A stretch of DNA of 47,967 nucleotides from NCBI RefSeq assembly GCF_900111355.1, contig NZ_FOHA01000017.1, forward strand, positions 1-47,967, written 5' to 3'. The notes under the pieces were generated by a model. That model made no database searches, had not been told where the DNA came from, and was given only the letters and a program-made list of their open reading frames with translations. Origin of the DNA: Isobaculum melis. GTDB taxonomy: Bacteria > Bacillota > Bacilli > Lactobacillales > Carnobacteriaceae. Made by a program: the position numbers and the translations under genes. Each line of letters opens with the position of its first letter. Within the stretch, counting starts at the first letter, position 1. Shown here piece after piece: positions 42,130 through 47,967 of this stretch.

Positions 42130-42579
42130 ATGAAAAAGCGTGAGCGTCATCGTTTATTACAAGACTTAATTCAAGAAAACATTGTTGAAAAGCAAGAAGA
42201 TTTTGTAAAATTGCTGGAAGATAAAGGGATAGAAATTACCCAAGCCACAATTTCAAGAGATATAAAAGAATTGCATCTCATCAAAACACCTTCTGCGCAA
42301 GGCGGATACCGGTATAGCATGCCGCCAGATATACATTTTGATACAACCAATAAACTAGGTAGATTATTAGCAGATGCCTATGTTTCAATGGACATTTTAG
42401 ACTATTTCCTAGTGATGAAAACATCACCTGGAAATGCGCAAGCTGTAGGGGCATTAATGGACAATGCAACTTTTGAAGGTGTGATTGGCAGTATTTGTGG
42501 AGATGATACCATGCTTGTGATTTGTCATACTCCAGAAGATGCCCAGCGGATTAAAGAAAAATTAGTTAGTTTAATTTAG
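42130..42579 (+). CDS. argR: Arginine repressor ArgR/AhrC
   Basis: 149 residues. N-terminal winged helix (MKKRERHRLLQDLI, then ITQATISRDIKELHLIK), C-terminal hexamerisation and arginine-binding domain (TSPGNAQAVGALMDN, GDDTMLVI). Starts at ATG 42130 after AGAGGTG; the frame opens earlier without a site. Position before recN is conserved in Firmicutes. Confidence 0.95.
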   Translation: MKKRERHRLLQDLIQENIVEKQEDFVKLLEDKGIEITQATISRDIKELHLIKTPSAQGGYRYSMPPDIHFDTTNKLGRLLADAYVSMDILDYFLVMKTSPGNAQAVGALMDNATFEGVIGSICGDDTMLVICHTPEDAQRIKEKLVSLI

Positions 42580-42613
42580 AGCAGCAGAAAAGTGTAAATG
42601 AGGTGAAATAAAT

Positions 42614-44317
42614 TTGCTACAAGAATTAGCCATTAAAAACTTTGCGATTATTCATGAATTACGTTTAGAATTTGAAAATGGAATGACAGTCTTGACTGGT
42701 GAAACAGGTGCAGGAAAATCAATCATTATTGATGCTGTTGGCTTATTAGCTGGCGGTCGTGGTTCAAGTGAATTTATTCGTCATGGTGAAACGAAGTGTT
42801 CTTTAGAAGGACTTTTCACAATCCCTAAAGACTCTAACGTTTATTCAGTTTTGGCAGAATATGATATTGAAGCAGAGGAGCAGACCTTATTACTTCAAAG
42901 AGATATTCATACAAATGGAAAGAATGTTTGTCGCGTCAATGGACGATTGGTAACAACAGCGATTTTACGCCATATTGGCGAAAATATGATTGATATTCAT
43001 GGTCAAAATGAGCATCAAGAATTAATGCGACCTGAACAACATTTATCGATGCTTGATCAATTTTCTAAAAAACAAATTGAACCTTTATCTCAAAAATATC
43101 TCCTTGCTTATCAAGCCTATCAAGAGGCCAAACAGGCTTATGATAAATGGGAAAGTAGTGAGCAGGCATTAGCACAACGCTTAGATATGTTGACTTTCCA
43201 AGTAGCTGATATTTTTTCAGCAGAATTATCTATTGGCGAAGAAGAAAGCTTAATGGAAGAAAAAAATCGTTTAGTCAATTACCAAAAAATTATGAATGCT
43301 CTATCAGCAAGCTATGAAGCTTTACAAGGTGAAGAAGGAGCAGGCTTAGATTTAATTGGTGTGGCAATGACAGAGATAGAAACCATTGATGAAATGGATC
43401 GAAAATATAAAGAATTATCTGAAACCATTACCAATAGCTATTTTGCATTACAAGAAGTAGCCAGTGATTTACATCGTGAAATGGATCAACTCGCCTGGGA
43501 TGAAAACCGGTTAAATGAGATAGAAACAAGATTAGAGCTTTTAACTCAAATGAAACGCAAATATGGCAGTACAATTGATGAAGTCCTACAATATTTTGAA
43601 GAGATTTCAGAAGAGCTATCACAGCTTGAAAACCATGAAGGACATGCAGAAGCATTAGCAGAAAAGCTGGCTACAGCAGAAGCAGAAGTGATGAAAACTG
43701 GGCAAAAATTATCCCAAATACGACATAAAGTAGCGACACAATTAGAAAAAGAAATTCTTGTACAATTAAAAGAGCTATATATGGAAAAGGTTCTTTTTGA
43801 AATTCGTTTTAACAACACACCAGAAGTTGAAAAAAATATCCAAGCTTATCATGAAGCAGGTGTGGATCAAATTGAGTTTTATATTAGTGCCAATCCAGGT
43901 GAACCTTTAAAACCACTTGCGAAAACAGCATCTGGTGGAGAACTTTCTCGGATTATTTTAGCAATGAAAACAATCTTTTCTAAAAATCAAGGCATTACAA
44001 GTATTATTTTTGATGAAGTCGATACAGGAGTAAGTGGTCGTGTTGCTCAAGCAATTGCTACTAAAATCCATTCTGTGGCTATCCATTCACAGGTGCTTTG
44101 TATTACCCACTTACCACAAGTTGCAGCGATGGCAGATCATCATTTATTTATTGCCAAAGTTCCTGTTGGAAACCGGACAGAAACAACCGTTGTTGCTTTA
44201 GATAAACCAGAAAAAATTGAAGAAATTGCCAGAATGCTTTCAGGTACGCAGATTACGAAATTAACATTAGAGCATGCAAAAGAGTTGTTAACGTTAGCAG
44301 AAAAAGAAAAGAAATAA
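42614..44317 (+). CDS. recN: DNA repair protein RecN
   Basis: 567 residues from TTG (AGGTGAAA ahead). SMC-like ATPase: Walker A GETGAGKS (29-36), Q-loop region with DIHGQNEHQELM, long coiled coils (about 160-345), signature SGGELSRIILAMK, Walker B IIFDEVDTGVSG and His ITHLPQVAAMADHH. Acts early in double-strand-break repair and in transformation. It follows argR by 34 nt and ends at a terminator. Confidence 0.97.
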   Translation: MLQELAIKNFAIIHELRLEFENGMTVLTGETGAGKSIIIDAVGLLAGGRGSSEFIRHGETKCSLEGLFTIPKDSNVYSVLAEYDIEAEEQTLLLQRDIHTNGKNVCRVNGRLVTTAILRHIGENMIDIHGQNEHQELMRPEQHLSMLDQFSKKQIEPLSQKYLLAYQAYQEAKQAYDKWESSEQALAQRLDMLTFQVADIFSAELSIGEEESLMEEKNRLVNYQKIMNALSASYEALQGEEGAGLDLIGVAMTEIETIDEMDRKYKELSETITNSYFALQEVASDLHREMDQLAWDENRLNEIETRLELLTQMKRKYGSTIDEVLQYFEEISEELSQLENHEGHAEALAEKLATAEAEVMKTGQKLSQIRHKVATQLEKEILVQLKELYMEKVLFEIRFNNTPEVEKNIQAYHEAGVDQIEFYISANPGEPLKPLAKTASGGELSRIILAMKTIFSKNQGITSIIFDEVDTGVSGRVAQAIATKIHSVAIHSQVLCITHLPQVAAMADHHLFIAKVPVGNRTETTVVALDKPEKIEEIARMLSGTQITKLTLEHAKELLTLAEKEKK

Positions 44318-44321
44318 GCTC

Positions 44322-44354
44322 AAAAACTGTTGGATTTTTTCAACAGTTTTTTTT
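44322..44354 (+). terminator. Terminator of argR-recN
   Basis: AAAACTGTTG (44323-44332) pairs with CAACAGTTTT (44341-44350), followed by T to 44354. Confidence 0.85.
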
Positions 44355-44373
44355 GTTACAGCTAGGCAAATCC

Positions 44374-44419
44374 TTTACATTTAGTTTTCATTAGTCTATT
44401 ATTAGTAGCAACTACTAAT
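44374..44419 (+). promoter_or_regulatory. Promoter of the bkd operon with overlapping operator dyad
   Basis: TTTACA (44374-44379), 17 bp, TATTAT (44397-44402). A perfect dyad ATTAGTAG-CAA-CTACTAAT (44401-44419) covers the end of the -10 and the start point, a typical repressor position. The ATG is 15 nt further on. Confidence 0.6.
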
Positions 44420-44434
44420 AAAGGGAGCGATTTG

Positions 44435-45412
44435 ATGCAAAAAACAGCAATAAACTATGAAAAAATGTATGAATTGCTTATCTTAGCAAGAAAAATAGAT
44501 GAACGATTTTGGCAGTTAAATCGAGCAGGAGAAGCCCCATTTGTCATTAGTGGTAAAGGACATGAAGGCTTTCAAGTTGCATTAGCGCAACTATTAAATC
44601 AAAAAATAGATTGGATGGCGCCTTATTATCGTGACTTACCATTAGTCTTAGGTTTTGGTGAAACACCAAAAAGTGTGTTCCTTAATCTGTTAAGTAAAGC
44701 AGATGATACCAACTCAGGTGGCAGACAGATGGCTTTTCATTGGGGCAATCAAGCAAATCATATTTTATCCCATTCAAGCCCCGTCACCACACAATTTCTT
44801 CATGCATGTGGTGTCGCATTAGCGCTAAAAAAACAAGGTCAGCCTGGTATTGTTGTGACAACAGTTGGCGATGGCTCGACCAGCCAAGGTGATTTCCATG
44901 AAGCCTTAAATTTTGCCTCAGTTTTCAATTTACCCGTTCTATTCATCATTGAAAATAATCATATTGCAATGAGCGTAGCTCAAGAAGACCAATATAAACA
45001 AAAAGATTTTTCAGGTTTTGGACAAGCCTATCAAATAAAGTATGCAAAAATTGATGGCACAAATGTTATGAGTTCCTATCAAGACTTACAAAAAATTATT
45101 GAAGAAATGAGAGCCGAACCACAGCCTGTTTTGGTTGAAGCAGATGTTGTAAGATTAACAGCTCATTCCTCAGATGATGATGGTAGCTACTTAAATGAAC
45201 AAGAAAGAAACTATCAGGAAAATAAAGATCCAGTTACTATTTTCCAACAAGAGCTTTTAGCACAACAGTTACTTTCACAAGAAAAAATGACGGAAATTGA
45301 AGAACAAATTTCAGATTTAATTGATGAAGTGACAGAAGAAGCCTTAGCAGCAGCAGATCCTGCAGCTGACACACTTGAGCAATTTGTCTATGAGGAAGGT
45401 GAAGGCAAATGA
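44435..45412 (+). CDS. bkdAA: Branched-chain 2-oxoacid dehydrogenase E1 alpha
   Basis: 325 residues. Thiamine-diphosphate motif TVGDGSTSQGDFHEALNFASVFNLPVLFIIENN and the phosphorylation-loop-like HSSDDDGSYLNEQE; PYYRDLPLVLGFGETP near the start is typical of the branched-chain rather than the pyruvate type. With E1 beta it decarboxylates 2-oxoisovalerate and related acids. GGGAG is 7 nt before ATG 44435. Acetoin dehydrogenase is a lesser alternative. Confidence 0.85.
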   Translation: MQKTAINYEKMYELLILARKIDERFWQLNRAGEAPFVISGKGHEGFQVALAQLLNQKIDWMAPYYRDLPLVLGFGETPKSVFLNLLSKADDTNSGGRQMAFHWGNQANHILSHSSPVTTQFLHACGVALALKKQGQPGIVVTTVGDGSTSQGDFHEALNFASVFNLPVLFIIENNHIAMSVAQEDQYKQKDFSGFGQAYQIKYAKIDGTNVMSSYQDLQKIIEEMRAEPQPVLVEADVVRLTAHSSDDDGSYLNEQERNYQENKDPVTIFQQELLAQQLLSQEKMTEIEEQISDLIDEVTEEALAAADPAADTLEQFVYEEGEGK

Positions 45413-46389
45413 AATTAAATATGATAGATGCCATTCATTTGGGCCTACAAGAAGAGCTTGTTAGAGATGAAAAAATTTATTTAATTGGTGAAGATATTGG
45501 TCGTAAAGGTGGCGCATTTGGTGCGACTAAAGGACTACAGGAACAATTTGGCGCTGATCGTGTCATGGATGCCCCATTAGCTGAAAGTGGCATTGTTGGT
45601 ATGGCCTTAGGAAGTGCAATGGCTGGAATGCGTCCAGTTTGTGAGATTCAGTTTGCTGATTTTATTTTCCCGGCCTTTAATCAAATTTATTCAGAGGTTT
45701 CTAAACTGCGTTATCGGACCAACAATGATTTTGAAGCGCCAATGGTAATTCGCGCGCCTTATGGTGGTGGCATTCAAGGTGGTTTGTACCATTCACAATC
45801 AATTGAATCATTTTTTGCTCATATGCCAGGTTTACGTGTGGTGATTCCATCAGGACCTAGAGATGCGAAAGCTTTATTAAAAACAGCTATTCGTAGCAAT
45901 GACCCGGTTCTTTTCTTAGAACATAAAAAAGCGTATCGCTCATTAGTTGAAGTAGTAGGAGATGCAGAAGAATGCTTCCCAATTGATCAAGCAATCATGA
46001 AAAAGCAAGGAACAGACTGTTTAATTATCACCTATGGCTTGTTTGTGTCAAAAGCAGTCAAGGTTGCTGAAAAGTTAGCAGAGGAAGGCTATTCAGTTGG
46101 TGTGCTGGATTTGGTTTCAATTTATCCATTAGATCAAGCAACTATTTTAGATGCGGCTAAAGCTTCAGGAAAGGTCTTACTACTTTCAGAAGGAAATAAA
46201 GAAGGCAATGTGATTAGTGAAGTTGCAGCAGTGCTGGCAGAAGAAATTCTTTTTGAGCTAGATGCACCGATTAAACGCTTAGCTGCACCAGACGTGCCAG
46301 CTGTACCAAATGCCAAGACATTAGAAGATGCCTATTTACACTTTAGCGAAACATTAGAGGAAGAAACAAGAGCATTAATCTTGTTTTAA
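45409..46389 (+). CDS. bkdAB: Branched-chain 2-oxoacid dehydrogenase E1 beta
   Basis: 326 residues, overlapping E1 alpha by ATGA. Contains YLIGEDIGRKGGAFGATKGLQEQFGADRVMDAPLAESGIVGMALG, FADFIFPAFNQIYSEVSKLRYR and APYGGGIQGGLYHSQSIE, then the C-terminal transketolase-like domain. The residues match 2-oxoisovalerate dehydrogenase subunit beta patterns. Confidence 0.9.
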   Translation: MKLNMIDAIHLGLQEELVRDEKIYLIGEDIGRKGGAFGATKGLQEQFGADRVMDAPLAESGIVGMALGSAMAGMRPVCEIQFADFIFPAFNQIYSEVSKLRYRTNNDFEAPMVIRAPYGGGIQGGLYHSQSIESFFAHMPGLRVVIPSGPRDAKALLKTAIRSNDPVLFLEHKKAYRSLVEVVGDAEECFPIDQAIMKKQGTDCLIITYGLFVSKAVKVAEKLAEEGYSVGVLDLVSIYPLDQATILDAAKASGKVLLLSEGNKEGNVISEVAAVLAEEILFELDAPIKRLAAPDVPAVPNAKTLEDAYLHFSETLEEETRALILF

Positions 46390-46402
46390 GGGGTGAAAAA
46401 AT

Positions 46403-47602
46403 ATGTCGATTAAAATGATAGAAATGCCCAGAATTGGTGAAAGTAGCGTAGAAGGAACATTGGTCAAATGGCTAGTTGAGCCTGGGGAGAAAATTAAAAA
46501 ATATCAGCCTATTGCTGAGATTATGACAGCTAAAGTCACCACTGAAATGCCTAGTATGTTAAGTGGAATCGTGCAAGAACAATTAATTGAAGAAATGGCT
46601 ACCGTTGCAGTTGGTGAGGCTATTTTAGCTGTTCAAACGGTGGAAAAAGCAGTGGAAGAACAGGTGGTACAAGCACCATTAAAAGAAACAATCAGCCAAC
46701 CAAATACAATGGCAAGATTACCAGAAAAAGGTTTATCTCCAAGTGTCAGAAGATTATCAAAAGAGCATCAGATTGATTTAACACAAGTAACCGGAACAGG
46801 GATTCGAGGCCGCATTACTAAAAAGGACATTGCACAATATGTCCAAAATAGAAATCAATCGCCACAACCGCAAGTGACTTCTACTAAGAAGGTTGAAGTG
46901 AAGAAACTGATAGCAAGTGATACACAGCAAGTCATTCAGCCATCTCCAATTCGTTTAGCGATAGCCAAGCATATGGAAGAAAGTAAAAGTGACATTCCCC
47001 ATGCGTGGATGATGGTCGAAGCAGATGTGACACCTTTAGTGAAGCGAAGAGAACAATTAAAACATCATTTCCTTGAAGAAAATGGGGTCAAGCTGACTTA
47101 TTTCCCTTATTTTGTTAAAGCAGTTGCAATCGCATTGAAAAAAGTGCCTTTACTCAATGCTTCATGGCAAAATAATCAAATTTTACAGCATCATGAGATC
47201 AACTTGTCTATTGCAGTAGGAACAGATAAAGCACTATTTACACCTGTTATTATGCATGCTGATCAAAAATCAGTGAGAGATATTGCAGTCGAAATTCAGC
47301 AAATTGTTCAGCATATTAGAGCTGGAAACTTACATCAGGTGCAAATGGAAGGTGGCACCTTTACTGTAAATAATACAGGTGCTTTTGGTTCCGTTCTCAG
47401 CAAAGGCATTATTAATGCTCCACAAGGTGGTATTTTACAGGTTGAAAGTATTGTCAAACGTCCTGTTGTCATCGATGATATGATTGCGATTCGTTCAATG
47501 GTTAACCTTTGCTTATCCTTTGATCATCGCTTATTAGATGGGGTTATGGCTGGAGAATTTTTAGCAACCTTAAAAGAAACATTATTACAAACTGAAGCAT
47601 AA
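46403..47602 (+). CDS. bkdB: Branched-chain 2-oxoacid dehydrogenase E2 (lipoamide acyltransferase)
   Basis: 399 residues. One lipoyl domain (1-78) with the lipoylated Lys in MTAKVTTEMPS. A linker, then the E1/E3-binding domain (about 110-150; LSPSVRRLSKEHQIDLTQVTGTGIRGRITKKDI), and the acyltransferase domain ending with the active-site SFDHRLLDGVMAGEF. It transfers the acyl group to CoA. An E3 gene is not adjacent and the operon ends at a terminator. Confidence 0.92.
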   Translation: MSIKMIEMPRIGESSVEGTLVKWLVEPGEKIKKYQPIAEIMTAKVTTEMPSMLSGIVQEQLIEEMATVAVGEAILAVQTVEKAVEEQVVQAPLKETISQPNTMARLPEKGLSPSVRRLSKEHQIDLTQVTGTGIRGRITKKDIAQYVQNRNQSPQPQVTSTKKVEVKKLIASDTQQVIQPSPIRLAIAKHMEESKSDIPHAWMMVEADVTPLVKRREQLKHHFLEENGVKLTYFPYFVKAVAIALKKVPLLNASWQNNQILQHHEINLSIAVGTDKALFTPVIMHADQKSVRDIAVEIQQIVQHIRAGNLHQVQMEGGTFTVNNTGAFGSVLSKGIINAPQGGILQVESIVKRPVVIDDMIAIRSMVNLCLSFDHRLLDGVMAGEFLATLKETLLQTEA

Positions 47603-47637
47603 AAAGAAGTCCTTCACTTGTTGAAGGACTTCTTTTT
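47601..47637 (+). terminator. Terminator of the bkd operon
   Basis: 16-bp stem (47601-47616 with 47622-47637), 5-nt loop, T-run within the right arm. It overlaps the last base pairs of the bkdB stop. Confidence 0.85.
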
Positions 47638-47639
47638 AT

Positions 47640-47967
47640 GGCACTTTGTCAAATCGGACTGATAGTGTCACCTATGAACATTGGAGGAAGAAGAAATTCT
47701 TTCCCCAATGTTTTTTTATGCGTATTGAATTAAACCATTCATTAAAAATACCCGTGTTCTCATATTTGAGAAGCTACGAAAGCCATAAGAGACGCGTTTC
47801 AGTGTTTTGATATGAGTGTGAAGATTTTCCAATCGTGCATTTGAGTAGCTCTTTTTAAAAGCCATTCGAATGCCATCTTCATATTTAATAAATGCTTTTT
47901 TTACATAATGAAGTTCCTTTGGAACATGATGAGGCATTGTTTGAAGCAACTGGAAGAACTGATCTGC
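47640..47967 (-). mobile_element. ISL3-like insertion sequence, one end only
   Basis: The sequence from 47640 begins GGCACTTTGTCAAATCGGAC, which fits the terminal inverted repeats of ISL3-family elements. A transposase reading frame of that family runs on the minus strand and leaves the window. The element starts 3 nt after the bkd terminator; the other end and the target duplication are outside. Confidence 0.7.
47716..47967 (-). CDS. ISL3-family transposase, C-terminal part
   Basis: The frame is open to the right window edge (first visible codons give ADQFFQLLQTMPHHVP), so the 5' part is missing. The end shows the ISL3 pattern: YSNARLENLHTHIKTLKRVSYGFRSFSNMRTRVFL with the C-terminal catalytic region normally N-E-R/L-E-N and the GF-S-F-R-R block. 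In complete elements the protein is about 400-430 residues. Intactness cannot be judged here. Confidence 0.82.
   Translation of the reverse strand, partial: ADQFFQLLQTMPHHVPKELHYVKKAFIKYEDGIRMAFKKSYSNARLENLHTHIKTLKRVSYGFRSFSNMRTRVFLMNGLIQYA

Noticed and set aside
44435-45412. Pyruvate or acetoin dehydrogenase E1 alpha
   Set aside because: The HSSDDDGSYLNEQE loop and the E2 lipoyl motif TAKVTTE fit branched-chain enzymes better; acetoin genes aco are not present. Not fully excluded.

Overview
The window is AT-rich chromosomal DNA of a low-GC Gram-positive lactic acid bacterium, most likely of the Enterococcus/Vagococcus/Carnobacterium group. The clues are: housekeeping gene order shared with Bacillus (accB-accC-asp23-nusB-folD-xseA-xseB-ispA-tlyA-argR-recN) but with no dxs between ispA and tlyA; a comG late-competence operon; LPxTG and WxL-associated surface proteins; and purine-rich ribosome binding sites before nearly every gene. 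I cannot name the species. I see no rRNA, tRNA or CRISPR array.

Layout. 1-510: C-terminus of a WxL-cluster membrane protein (DUF916/DUF3324 type). 654-3767 (minus): a metal efflux (CDF) gene, then a fructose operon fruR-fruK whose third gene, fruA, survives only as a broken stub. 3977-7419: an ABC transporter operon with its own GntR regulator, behind a promoter with nested inverted repeats. 7962-9053: a lone mupG-type 6-phospho-muramidase gene with a near-consensus cre site. 9233-10086: a lipoprotein carrying a bacterial EndoU nuclease domain, plus a small partner gene that could be its immunity protein. 10499-13546: a large secreted protein. 13611-14452 (minus): a LytTR regulator with a DUF3021-type membrane partner.

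14778-19911 is core: obgE, an alanyl-tRNA editing protein, proC, a VanZ-like protein and yebC. 20000-23957 is comGA-comGG, preceded by a TACGTATA box resembling the ComX (sigma-X) target; its comGC carries two tandem prepilin motifs. 24254-28803 is an Xaa-Pro peptidase, efp, accB, accC, asp23 and nusB. 28988-31940 holds a LURP-one-like protein and a second large secreted protein. 32089-36266 returns to core (folD to tlyA). 36583-41969 interrupts the tlyA-argR order with a 1409-residue LPxTG adhesin of ten Cna_B repeats, a cysteine hydrolase and an Lrp/AsnC-like regulator. 42130-44317 is argR and recN. 44435-47602 is a three-gene branched-chain 2-oxoacid dehydrogenase operon without E3. The window ends inside an ISL3-like insertion sequence.

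Main novelty. The two secreted-protein genes at 10499 and 29868 have different N-terminal halves but share a C-terminal domain. They also share a 5' leader: the promoter is followed at the same offset by a conserved block starting near +1, and then by a strong terminator-like hairpin before the gene. The adhesin at 36583 also has a terminator-like hairpin in its leader. This suggests a surface-protein regulon controlled by premature termination; the regulator is unknown. The EndoU lipoprotein pair and the double-motif ComGC are the next most unusual items.
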